The notes under the pieces were generated by a model. The model had not been told where the DNA came from. It made no database searches and saw nothing but the letters and a program-made list of their open reading frames with translations. Positions 1 to 5,751 of a stretch of 6,036 nt of DNA are shown here, in pieces. The translations under genes were made by a program, and so were the position numbers. The first letter of the stretch is position 1, and every line of letters begins with the position of its first letter. The DNA comes from Candidatus Competibacteraceae bacterium. GTDB lineage: Bacteria > Pseudomonadota > Gammaproteobacteria > Competibacterales > Competibacteraceae. Location of the stretch: NCBI GenBank assembly GCA_003527885.1, contig DPWB01000326.1, positions 1 through 6,036 on the forward strand, read 5' to 3'.

Positions 1-23
1 TGTGCATAATAGACTGTTTTTTG
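1..23. other. Probable read-through junk beyond the library adapter
   Basis: These bases lie outside the P7 end of the adapter at 24-89, so they cannot belong to the sequenced insert. Read on the minus strand, the adapter end is followed by C and six A's (17-23 here), the A-rich pattern usually produced when a read runs past the end of a short library molecule. Bases 1-16 match nothing I recognise. Treat as non-biological; a chimeric join is the alternative. Confidence 0.75.
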
Positions 24-89
24 CAAGCAGAAGACGGCATACGAGATCTAGTACGGTCTCGTGGGCTCGGAGATGTGTATAAGAGACAG
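24..89 (+). other. Illumina P7 / Nextera i7 adapter contamination
   Basis: Three adapter blocks lie end to end. Bases 24-47 are the 24-nt P7 flow-cell sequence. Bases 48-55 (CTAGTACG) are an 8-nt index matching the Nextera N702 i7 primer. Bases 56-89 are the 34-nt Nextera read-2 transposase adapter, whose last 19 bases (71-89) are the engineered Tn5 mosaic end. The order and spacing are exactly those of a finished Nextera library molecule, so this is untrimmed adapter at a contig end and not a transposon in the genome. Real insert sequence begins at 90. The adapter supplies an in-frame TAA (80-82) that gives the following gene a false left boundary. Confidence 0.98.
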
Positions 90-760
90 ACGCCGACATG
101 GCCTATCAGAGCGCCAGCATGATCAAGCCCTTCGTCGCACTGGCCTTTTTTTACAAGGTGCAAGAGGGCGAGCTTGAATACAGCGCCTTCCAGCGCCGCC
201 GGATGGAAGCGATGATCCAATACAGCAACAATCACGCGACCAACTATTTTATCGAGTTGCTCAATCGCACCAGCGGCCGTTCTGGACCCGCCGAAGTGGA
301 GCACACCCTCAAGCTGCGCCACCCCGGACTGTTTCGCCACACCCAAGTCCTCGAAAATATCCCCAAAGGAGGCCGCTCTTACCGGAACAGGGCGTCGGCG
401 CTGGACTACAGCCGCTTTCTCCAAGCGCTCTGGTACAACCAACTGCCCTATTCGGCGGAACTCAAACGCTTGATGAGCTTGCCCAATCGCGACCGCATCT
501 ACACCGGCGCGACGGCGGTCTCGCGGGGAACGTGGGTGTTCGACAAGACCGGCACCACCGCCCGGTTGTGCGGCGACATGGGTATCCTGGTCGCGCAAGG
601 CCGCGATGGCCGGCGCTATCCGTACACTTTCATCGGCATCATCGAAAAGGCGCAACCCGCCAGCAACTACACGAGTTGGAAAAATGCCCGCGGCAACATC
701 ATCCGAGAGGTATCCAGTCTGGTCTACACCCACATGCAGCAGATGCACGACCTGGTTTGA
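90..760 (+). CDS. Beta-lactamase-like serine hydrolase, 5'-truncated
   Basis: This is the C-terminal part of a penicillin-recognising serine hydrolase (class A beta-lactamase/PBP fold, Pfam Beta-lactamase2-like). Numbering from the ATG at 98, the nucleophile motif SMIK (SxxK) is at residues 7-10, an SNN (SxN-type) motif at 43-45 and KTG at 150-152. A conserved-looking stretch (GGRSYRN then ASALDYSRFL) lies at 91-110. The ATG at 98 is unlikely to be the true start: in class A enzymes the SxxK serine lies about 70 residues into the protein, and here the reading frame runs straight into adapter at 89/90. The N-terminus, including any signal peptide, is missing. The SxxK-to-SxN distance is 36 residues, shorter than the 60 of class A enzymes (Ser70 to Ser130), and no certain equivalent of Glu166 is visible. 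It may be a cell-wall or peptide hydrolase and not a resistance enzyme; the substrate is unknown. The PatB-type gene starts 12 bp downstream, suggesting co-transcription. Confidence 0.85.
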
Positions 761-772
761 CGAAGCACCGGC

Positions 773-1936
773 ATGAGCTACGACTTCGACCGATCCCCCG
801 CCCGCCGCAACACCGACAGCCTTAAATGGCAGCGTTACGGCGAGGCGTTGCCGCTGTGGGTGGCGGACATGGATTTCGTTTCACCGGAGCCGGTGCTGGC
901 GGCCTTGCGCGAGCGGGTGGCGCACGGGGTGTTTGGCTACGGCGCACCGCCGGAGGAACTGACGGAGGCAATACAGGCGCGGCTGGTCGATCTTTACCGT
1001 TGGACGGTGACCCCGGAGCAGATCGTTTATCTACCGGGATTGGTCTGCGGGTTGAATGTGGTCTGCCGGGCAATCGGCGAGCCGGGCGACGCCGTGTTGG
1101 TACAGACCCCGGTCTATCCACCGTTTCTGAGCGCACCGGAACATCAAGGCCGGCAACTGCTTACCGTCCAACTGAACGCCGAAACCCGCGACGGACGACT
1201 TTATTACACCTCCAAGGACGCCGCTTTCGCGGCGACCCTCACGCCCCGCACCCGGTTGTTCATGCTCTGTCACCCCCACAATCCGGTCGGGCGGGCGTTC
1301 GGCGTGGCGGAACTAACGCGCTTGGCGGAGCTCTGCGAGCGGCACGACCTGACGGTGTGTTCGGACGAGATTCATTGCGATTTGCTGCTGGACGGTCGGA
1401 AACACGTTCCCTTTGCAACCCTGTCGCCGGAAATCGCCCAGCGCTGTATCACCCTGATGGCCCCCAGCAAGACCTTCAACATTGCCGGCCTCGGGGCTAG
1501 TTTCGCGATCATTCAAAACCCGAAATTGCGCCAGCGGTTCAAACAGGCGATGCGCGGCATCGTGCCGGATGCGAATATTCTCTCCTTGAACGCCGCGCTG
1601 GCCGCCTACCGGCACGGCGGCGACTGGCTGCGGGAGCTGCTGGTTTACCTTAGCGCCAACCGGGATTACGTGGTGGATTACGTGGCCCGGCATCTGCCTG
1701 GCGTCCGGGCCACCGTCCCGGAAGCGACTTATTTGCTCTGGCTGGATTGCCGGGAAGCGGGCCTTTCCGGCAACCCGCACCAATTTTTCCTCAAGCACGC
1801 CGGGGTGGCGTTGAACGACGGAACGACCTTCGGGGCGGGCGGCGAGGGCTTCGTGCGGCTGAATTTCGGCTGTCCGCGCGCCACGCTCGCCGGAGGGCTG
1901 GAGCGAATGCGGGCGGCGCTCGCTAAAAATTCCTAA
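773..1936 (+). CDS. patB: MalY/PatB-family C-S lyase (cystathionine beta-lyase type), PLP-dependent
   Basis: This is a complete 387-residue fold-type I PLP enzyme, normal length for the MalY/PatB family. The family cleaves C-S bonds, for example cystathionine to homocysteine, pyruvate and ammonia, or cysteine to sulfide, in the cytoplasm. Family signatures run in order: an N-terminal DFDRSPARRNTDSLKW block (residues 4-19), WVADMDF (29-35), HPHNPVGR (167-174), SDEIHCDL (197-204, with the Asp that contacts the PLP pyridine nitrogen), APSKTFNIAGL (230-240) with Lys233 as the predicted Schiff-base lysine, and RLNFGCPR (362-369), whose Arg362 should bind the substrate carboxylate. The ATG at 773 puts the conserved N-terminal block right at the start. 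No strong Shine-Dalgarno is visible, which fits translational coupling to the hydrolase gene ending 12 bp upstream. The exact substrate cannot be read from the sequence; aminotransferase side activity is possible. The patB symbol is used at family level. Confidence 0.92.
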   Translation: MSYDFDRSPARRNTDSLKWQRYGEALPLWVADMDFVSPEPVLAALRERVAHGVFGYGAPPEELTEAIQARLVDLYRWTVTPEQIVYLPGLVCGLNVVCRAIGEPGDAVLVQTPVYPPFLSAPEHQGRQLLTVQLNAETRDGRLYYTSKDAAFAATLTPRTRLFMLCHPHNPVGRAFGVAELTRLAELCERHDLTVCSDEIHCDLLLDGRKHVPFATLSPEIAQRCITLMAPSKTFNIAGLGASFAIIQNPKLRQRFKQAMRGIVPDANILSLNAALAAYRHGGDWLRELLVYLSANRDYVVDYVARHLPGVRATVPEATYLLWLDCREAGLSGNPHQFFLKHAGVALNDGTTFGAGGEGFVRLNFGCPRATLAGGLERMRAALAKNS

Positions 1937-1949
1937 ATTTGCCAATTCC

Positions 1950-3266
1950 TTATAGATCGTAGCCGCGTTCCTCGTGCAGGGCGATGTCCAGGCCGCCGAT
2001 CTCGTCTTCCCGCCCCACCCGCAGGCCGACCAGACGCTCCACCAGTTTGAGCACGCCGTAGGTTATAGCCGCCGTATAGACGACGGTCACGATGACCGCA
2101 ATGGACTGGACGCCAAGCTGCTGCCCCATGCCGGCAATACCCGCTCCAAAGCCCTGGCCTTTGAACAAACCGAGGTCGGTGGAGGCGAACACGCCGGCGG
2201 CCAACGTTCCCAGCATCCCGCCCACGCCATGCACCGGAAACACGTCCAACGAATCGTCGATCTTCAGGACGCGTTTCACGTACTGGGTGGCGTGGAAACA
2301 GACGACGCCGGCCACCGTACCGATGATCACGCCGCCCGCCGGCCCGACATAGCCCGAGGCCGGGGTGATGGTGCCAAGGCCGGCCACCATGCCGGTCACG
2401 ATGCCGAGCGCGCTGGGTTTGCCGAATTTCAGCCATTCCATCGTCATCCAGGCGAAAGCCCCGGCGGCGGCGGACAAATGCGTCGCCAGCATCGCCATGC
2501 CGGCGTTGCCGTTGGCCGCCAGCGCGCTGCCGGCGTTGAAACCGAACCAGCCCACCCACAACATGCCCGCGCCGGTCACCGCCATCGTCATATTGTGGGG
2601 CAGCATGGCCGTGGTCGGAAAACCGTGGCGTCCGCCCAACACCAGAGCCGAAACCAGCGCGGCCACGCCGGCGGTGATGTGGACTACGATCCCGCCGGCG
2701 AAATCCAGCACCCCCAGCCGGCTAAGCCAGCCCCCGCCCCACACCCAATGCGCCACCGGCACGTAGACCAGCGTCAGCCACAGGCCGCTGAACAGCAACA
2801 GGGCGGAAAATTTCATCCGTTCCGCGAACGCGCCGACCACCAGCGCCGGGGTGATGATGGCGAAGGTCAGTTGAAACATGGCAAACACCGTTTCCGGGAT
2901 ATCGCCGGTCAGGGAATTTTCCTCGACACCCACCATGAACAGCTTGCCGAAATCACCGATCAAGGCGTTGCCGGTTCCAAACGCCAAGCTGTAGGCGTAG
3001 CTGAACCACAGTAGCGAAACCAGACAGGTGATGGCGAAGCATTGCACGAGCACGGACAGCACGTTTTTGGTGCGCACCAAGCCACCGTAGAACAATGACA
3101 AACCCGGCAAGGTCATGAACAGCACCAGCGCCGTGGAGGTGAGAATCCAGGCCGTGTTACCCGGATTGGGTTCGGCGGCGGCCTGCGCCCAGGCCGCCGC
3201 GGGGGCCAGCACGGCCGTTAGCATCATTACCAGCGGGATCGACAACCGGAGATTGCTCTGACTCAT
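1950..3266 (-). CDS. amt: Ammonium transporter Amt/AmtB
   Basis: This is a 438-residue inner-membrane ammonium channel of the Amt/MEP/Rh family with about 11 hydrophobic segments, forming trimers in known members. A signal peptide is visible (residues 1-27, hydrophobic core, AWA before the probable cut). All key E. coli AmtB residues occur at a constant offset of 28: Phe135 and Phe243 (gate; F107, F215), Trp176 (W148), Asp188 (D160), His196 and His346 (pore twin histidines; H168, H318) and Ser247 (S219). The C-terminal tail (RVGREDEIGGLDIAL region), which in this family contacts PII/GlnK, is intact. The frame is open further upstream, with an ATG at 3371, but I chose the ATG at 3266. It starts the signal peptide, has a weak AAGAG ribosome site about 10 nt upstream, and the predicted sigma-54 transcript begins near 3356, downstream of the longer start. 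No glnK lies beside it on the visible upstream side. The stop converges with the lyase gene. Confidence 0.96.
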   Translation of the reverse strand: MSQSNLRLSIPLVMMLTAVLAPAAAWAQAAAEPNPGNTAWILTSTALVLFMTLPGLSLFYGGLVRTKNVLSVLVQCFAITCLVSLLWFSYAYSLAFGTGNALIGDFGKLFMVGVEENSLTGDIPETVFAMFQLTFAIITPALVVGAFAERMKFSALLLFSGLWLTLVYVPVAHWVWGGGWLSRLGVLDFAGGIVVHITAGVAALVSALVLGGRHGFPTTAMLPHNMTMAVTGAGMLWVGWFGFNAGSALAANGNAGMAMLATHLSAAAGAFAWMTMEWLKFGKPSALGIVTGMVAGLGTITPASGYVGPAGGVIIGTVAGVVCFHATQYVKRVLKIDDSLDVFPVHGVGGMLGTLAAGVFASTDLGLFKGQGFGAGIAGMGQQLGVQSIAVIVTVVYTAAITYGVLKLVERLVGLRVGREDEIGGLDIALHEERGYDL

Positions 3267-3314
3267 GAATGGATCGCTCTTTTTGTTTGGCGCGAACGGG
3301 TTTAGAGAACAATT

Positions 3315-3361
3315 GCCCCAATCCGGGTCAAAGTCAGACTCGTCCCGGCTAGAGTTGGGGC
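3315..3361. repeat. Nested inverted repeat over the amt transcription start
   Basis: The outer arms GCCCCAA (3315-3321) and TTGGGGC (3355-3361) enclose inner arms CCGGG (3323-3327) and CCCGG (3344-3348), with a 16-base centre. The outer right arm spans the predicted start at 3356, so most of that arm would not be in the transcript. There is no T-run after it on either strand, so it is not a typical terminator. It may be an operator-like DNA dyad, with the inner stem possibly forming in the leader RNA, or it may be chance. Confidence 0.4.
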
Positions 3362-3366
3362 GAAGT

Positions 3367-3382
3367 AGCAATTTTCGCGCCG
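3367..3382 (-). promoter_or_regulatory. Sigma-54 (RpoN) promoter of amt
   Basis: Read on the minus strand this is CGGCGCGAAAATTGCT. Compared with the sigma-54 consensus TGGCACGNNNNTTGCW it matches at 10 of the 12 defined positions, with the invariant GG and GC separated by exactly 10 bp. The C of the -12 GC is at 3368, placing the transcription start near 3356 (an A on the minus strand) and giving a leader of about 90 nt before the amt ATG at 3266. Nitrogen-regulated sigma-54 control is well established for amtB in proteobacteria. Confidence 0.85.
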
Positions 3383-3400
3383 ACCAAAAAAGAATTTATA

Positions 3401-3413
3401 AATCAATATCATA
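3401..3413 (+). promoter_or_regulatory. Candidate IHF-binding site
   Basis: The sequence AATCAATATCATA differs from the IHF consensus WATCAANNNNTTR at one defined position and sits in a very AT-rich tract. It lies about 45-57 bp upstream of the predicted amt start, between the sigma-54 promoter and the NtrC-like dyads, which is where IHF normally bends DNA to bring the activator to the polymerase. IHF sites are degenerate, so location carries much of the weight. Confidence 0.55.
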
Positions 3414-3444
3414 AATTATAATAAACTCATAGACTCGAAGTTTT

Positions 3445-3461
3445 TGCACCAATTAAGTGCA
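3445..3461 (-). promoter_or_regulatory. NtrC (NRI) binding site, promoter-proximal
   Basis: TGCACCAATTAAGTGCA matches the NtrC dyad TGCACC-N5-GGTGCA at 11 of 12 defined positions. Its centre is about 97 bp upstream of the predicted sigma-54 start of amt, a normal enhancer distance (the E. coli glnA sites are centred at -108 and -140). It would activate amt under nitrogen limitation. Confidence 0.8.
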
Positions 3462-3474
3462 TCGAGCAATCGCG

Positions 3475-3491
3475 ATCACCATCATCGTGCG
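3475..3491 (-). promoter_or_regulatory. Weaker second NtrC-like dyad
   Basis: ATCACCATCATCGTGCG keeps CACC and GTGC at the same spacing as the NtrC consensus and matches 8 of 12 defined positions. Its centre lies 30 bp (about three helical turns) beyond the stronger site, at about -127. That puts it on the same face of the helix, similar to the 32-bp spacing of the two strong glnA sites. Alone it would be unconvincing; the phasing supports it. Confidence 0.5.
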
Positions 3492-3533
3492 ATCCGGTCA
3501 TTTCCAAAGATAAAGTGACGAGCCGTATTGCCG

Positions 3534-3557
3534 AGCGCGCAGCGCGTTTTGCGCGCT
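3534..3557. repeat. GC-alternating dyad
   Basis: AGCGCGC (3534-3540) is followed at once by a second copy of AGCGCG (3541-3546), then TTTTG and CGCGCT (3552-3557). Either left copy can pair with the right arm: AGCGCG with a 5-base loop, or AGCGCGC with GCGCGCT (3551-3557) and a 10-base loop. No T-run follows on the plus strand. The function is unknown; it sits about 55-80 bp upstream of the plus-strand -10 box. Confidence 0.4.
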
Positions 3558-3611
3558 ATCACTCACGCATCAATTCAGCGCTGCAGAGATAGCCTTTTGT
3601 GATCGTTGTAC

Positions 3612-3617
3612 TATAAT
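3612..3617 (+). promoter_or_regulatory. Candidate sigma-70 -10 box for the SWIM protein gene
   Basis: A perfect TATAAT lies 79 bp before the ATG at 3697. No good -35 hexamer stands at the usual 16-18 bp; a TTGTGA nearby (3597-3602) is only 9 bp away, too close. A TG three bases upstream is one step from an extended -10. If used, this would give a leader of roughly 70 nt. Confidence 0.4.
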
Positions 3618-3634
3618 TTTCATCGGATATCGCT

Positions 3635-3650
3635 GCCGCCCTAGCGCGGC
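3635..3650 (+). repeat. Small hairpin in the SWIM gene leader
   Basis: GCCGC (3635-3639) and GCGGC (3646-3650) form a 5-bp stem with a 6-base loop, in the predicted leader between the -10 box and the start codon. There is no T-run after it. It is weak evidence of regulation. Confidence 0.3.
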
Positions 3651-3696
3651 GAAACTTCAATTCAAACAAACCTCTTGCAACAAGTTCTGCCGAATC

Positions 3697-5493
3697 ATGG
3701 CTAACGCTGAAGTTACTTACCGCTACCGCGAATTCACCGCTCCCGCCAGCGACGGCGAAACGTGTCTGCTGGATTTACCGCTGGATGGCGCGCGCCCCGC
3801 CGCCCAAATCAAGGCCAATATCCAGCGCCCCGATCTGATCCGCGACGGCTTGCTGGTGCTAGGCGAGGTGTTGCGCAGCGATCTGCGTCATCAAGCGCAG
3901 GATCGAGCGGATTATCTGGCCTATCTGCTGAAACAGGGCAAACGCGCCAATCAGGCGGTGTGGGACGCGCAAAAAGCCTTCCTGGCCGCCAAATACGGCG
4001 AGGCCACCCAGCAGGAAGCGCCGCTGGACCCATTATTCAGCGTCAGCGCGGACGGCATTGCCGTTGAGGTTTTTTCCCGTGATGAGTCCACCTACGCCCG
4101 CCTGCATTTGAAATCCGGTTCCGCCTATCAATCTGATGTATATACGGCGGGAACTTCGCATCTGCGCTTTACGCCGCCGTTGCTGGAAGCCTTGGCCGGT
4201 ATTCGCTCTTATCGGCCGCTCACCCTGCACAGTCAGCCGTCGGCGGGCGGCGACGCTAAGACTGTGCGGGTGCCGTATCGCTGGCTACGCGCCTTCGGCC
4301 AGGTGCAAGCGGCTTCGACTTTGCCCGCCGAGCGGGTGCGGCTCGCACCGGTCGATCTCTATAACGTGCTGCTCAGCCTGCGCTTGCGCAAGGCCAAAAC
4401 CGCGCCGCGCGCCCTGCGTTATGAACTGGTGCCCGGTGAGCCGCCTCGTTTGGTGCTGGAGCCGTGGGAGCAGGTGTTGCCCGCTAGCGGTGCACCTTAT
4501 CAGGGCGCGGTGCCGCAAGTAGTGCGCACCTGGGGCCGCCAACGCTTGAGCCTGCTTGGCCGCCTGTTGCCGCACACCAAAGCGGTGGATGTGTATTTGC
4601 TGGGTGCGGGGCTGCCCGCGTTTTACGTGCTGGATTTGGGCGCGGCGACGCTGACGCTGGCCTTGAGCGGCTGGACCGATAGCGGTTGGGCCGGTATCGC
4701 CACTTTCGATCTGTTCGCCCCCGGCAATACCGACGAGTTGCTCGGCAAACGCTTGGTTAAACAACTCGCCGAACAGCCGCAAACACTGGATGCCTTAACC
4801 GCAACGCTCCACCAGCCCCGCCAGACCGTCCGACAAGCGCTGTTAACGGAATTGCTCAAGGGAACGCTGGTTCATGACATCGCCAGCGATCTGTTCCATT
4901 ACCGGCCATTGACCGCGCAGTCCTTGGATTTGGAGCAGTTGCGCTACCGCGATGCCCGCGAGGAGCAGGCACATCGGCTGCTAGCGATTGCCGAACAAGT
5001 GCAACTGACGCGGATTCACGATCTCGGTCTGGATGGCACTGCGATTGATGGCGAGGTGCAGGATCGGCAGGCCCATCGTCAGTGCCAAACTTCGTTCACC
5101 CTGGATCGGGAAGGCCGCACGGTCAAGGCCAGTTGCACCTGCCACGACTTCCGCCGGGCTGGTTTGAAGCAAGGCCCCTGCCCGCACATGATCGCGCTGC
5201 GCTTGCGTTATGCCCGCGAACAGGCAGCGCTGGAGGAAGCGCGGGAGACGCCGGAAGGCCGCAAGCTGATTCGCGCCGAAACGCGGACACTGACCCGCCG
5301 CCAGGGCGAGCGGGTGTTGAGCTATCGGATTTCGCTGGACGAGCGGCAGATTGTGCTGCGCTGGTGTAATGATCCGCAGGCTTTGCGTCAGCAGCGCCTG
5401 TTGTTCAATCGGGCCGAAGAAGCCCGCGATGCTTATTTCGAGCGGTTGGATGGATTGGCAAAACAGGGATTTATCGACGCTAGCGGGGCGTAA
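3697..5493 (+). CDS. SWIM zinc-finger family protein
   Basis: This is a 598-residue protein without signal peptide or membrane segments, so presumably cytoplasmic. Its firmest feature is a SWIM zinc finger (CxCx12CxH): Cys480, Cys482, Cys495 and His497. SWIM domains bind nucleic acid or protein. Further parts, in order: an N-terminal helical region (about 45-100); a middle region with VRTWGRQRL (277-284) and LALSGWTDSGW (321-331), blocks I recall from this SWIM family; a winged-helix-like segment (about 350-405); the SWIM finger; and a C-terminal segment (about 540-595) resembling the end of WGR domains, with FNRAEEARDAYFERL then GF. Relatives are often encoded beside MoxR-type AAA+ ATPases and VWA proteins (compare the E. 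coli yehLMPQ group), but none is visible here: amt lies upstream and hicBA follows 51 bp after. The ATG at 3697 has no clear Shine-Dalgarno, but no better start is seen. The biochemical role is unknown. Confidence 0.85.
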   Translation: MANAEVTYRYREFTAPASDGETCLLDLPLDGARPAAQIKANIQRPDLIRDGLLVLGEVLRSDLRHQAQDRADYLAYLLKQGKRANQAVWDAQKAFLAAKYGEATQQEAPLDPLFSVSADGIAVEVFSRDESTYARLHLKSGSAYQSDVYTAGTSHLRFTPPLLEALAGIRSYRPLTLHSQPSAGGDAKTVRVPYRWLRAFGQVQAASTLPAERVRLAPVDLYNVLLSLRLRKAKTAPRALRYELVPGEPPRLVLEPWEQVLPASGAPYQGAVPQVVRTWGRQRLSLLGRLLPHTKAVDVYLLGAGLPAFYVLDLGAATLTLALSGWTDSGWAGIATFDLFAPGNTDELLGKRLVKQLAEQPQTLDALTATLHQPRQTVRQALLTELLKGTLVHDIASDLFHYRPLTAQSLDLEQLRYRDAREEQAHRLLAIAEQVQLTRIHDLGLDGTAIDGEVQDRQAHRQCQTSFTLDREGRTVKASCTCHDFRRAGLKQGPCPHMIALRLRYAREQAALEEARETPEGRKLIRAETRTLTRRQGERVLSYRISLDERQIVLRWCNDPQALRQQRLLFNRAEEARDAYFERLDGLAKQGFIDASGA

Positions 5494-5544
5494 TCAACGT
5501 CATCGTTATGCTGATTAGGTAAATGCTACTTTGCAGGAGAGACT
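5494..5544 (+). promoter_or_regulatory. Short leader before hicBA
   Basis: These 51 bp separate the SWIM gene from hicB. They contain the strong AGGAGA ribosome site (5535-5540) but no convincing -35/-10 pair and no terminator hairpin. hicBA may therefore be read partly from the SWIM gene transcript. Confidence 0.5.
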
Positions 5545-5751
5545 ATGGAACTTTCTGCGGTATTAACTCCCGCTGGTGAAGGTGGGTATGTGGCCTTCAA
5601 CCCTGAAACGGGCACCACGACTCAAGGGGAGACCGTTGAAGAGGCTCTCGCCAATTTGCGGGAAGCGACTGAACTCTATCTGGAAGAGTTCCCACTGGTT
5701 ACCAGCGGTCGGGCATTGCTGACAACATTCCAGATTGCCGTACATGCCTAG
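5545..5751 (+). CDS. hicB: HicB-family antitoxin, short form
   Basis: This 68-residue protein has the typical HicB N-terminal pattern: a short strand, then GGYVAFNPETGTTTQGETVEEAL with the following helix ANLREATELYLEEFP. That is the partial RNase-H-like fold that binds and neutralises HicA. The C-terminal ribbon-helix-helix or helix-turn-helix domain of longer HicB proteins is absent. The ending LLTTFQIAVHA looks like the normal end of a short HicB subfamily and not a truncation, because no frameshift is apparent. A strong AGGAGA ribosome site (5535-5540) fixes the start at 5545. The stop codon overlaps the start of hicA, so the pair is translationally coupled with antitoxin first, the reverse of the classical hicAB order. 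Without its own DNA-binding domain, autorepression would need another factor. Confidence 0.88.
   Translation: MELSAVLTPAGEGGYVAFNPETGTTTQGETVEEALANLREATELYLEEFPLVTSGRALLTTFQIAVHA

Larger units (their letters stand above)
3267..3696. promoter_or_regulatory. 430-bp divergent intergenic control region
   Basis: This gene-free stretch separates the divergent starts of amt (minus) and the SWIM protein gene (plus). From left to right it holds the amt leader with a nested dyad at 3315-3361, a sigma-54 promoter (3367-3382), a strongly AT-rich block of about 50 bp (3385-3434) with an IHF-like site, two NtrC-like dyads (3445-3491), a GC-alternating dyad (3534-3557), a -10-like box on the plus strand (3612-3617) and a small dyad (3635-3650). 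I see no RNA gene, CRISPR array or mobile-element end. Confidence 0.8.

Noticed and set aside
71..89. Tn5 mosaic end as a sign of a genomic transposon
   Set aside because: It is embedded in a complete Nextera adapter with P7 and index, so it comes from library preparation.
826..1500. Long plus-strand and minus-strand frames inside the PatB-type gene
   Set aside because: They are composition-driven shadows of a gene with all family motifs intact.
1933..2559. 208-codon minus-strand frame overlapping amt
   Set aside because: It is out of frame within amt, with an Arg/Gly-rich composition and no domain.
1974..3014. 346-codon open frame on the plus strand opposite amt
   Set aside because: It is antisense to a clear Amt protein; its His/Gln/Arg-rich, low-complexity translation is typical of a GC-rich shadow frame, and no family is recognisable.
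3267..3371. 35-residue N-terminal extension of amt
   Set aside because: It starts upstream of the predicted transcript start and precedes a good signal peptide.
3661..3690. Sigma-54 promoter for the SWIM gene near TTGC at 3675-3678
   Set aside because: There is no GG at the required 10-bp distance upstream.
4531..4543. TWGR in the SWIM protein as a WGR domain
   Set aside because: It lies in the middle region and forms part of a block typical of this SWIM family, without the surrounding WGR pattern.
5735..5743. TTG start for hicA
   Set aside because: The ATG at 5744 gives the usual HicA N-terminus and a typical short overlap with hicB.
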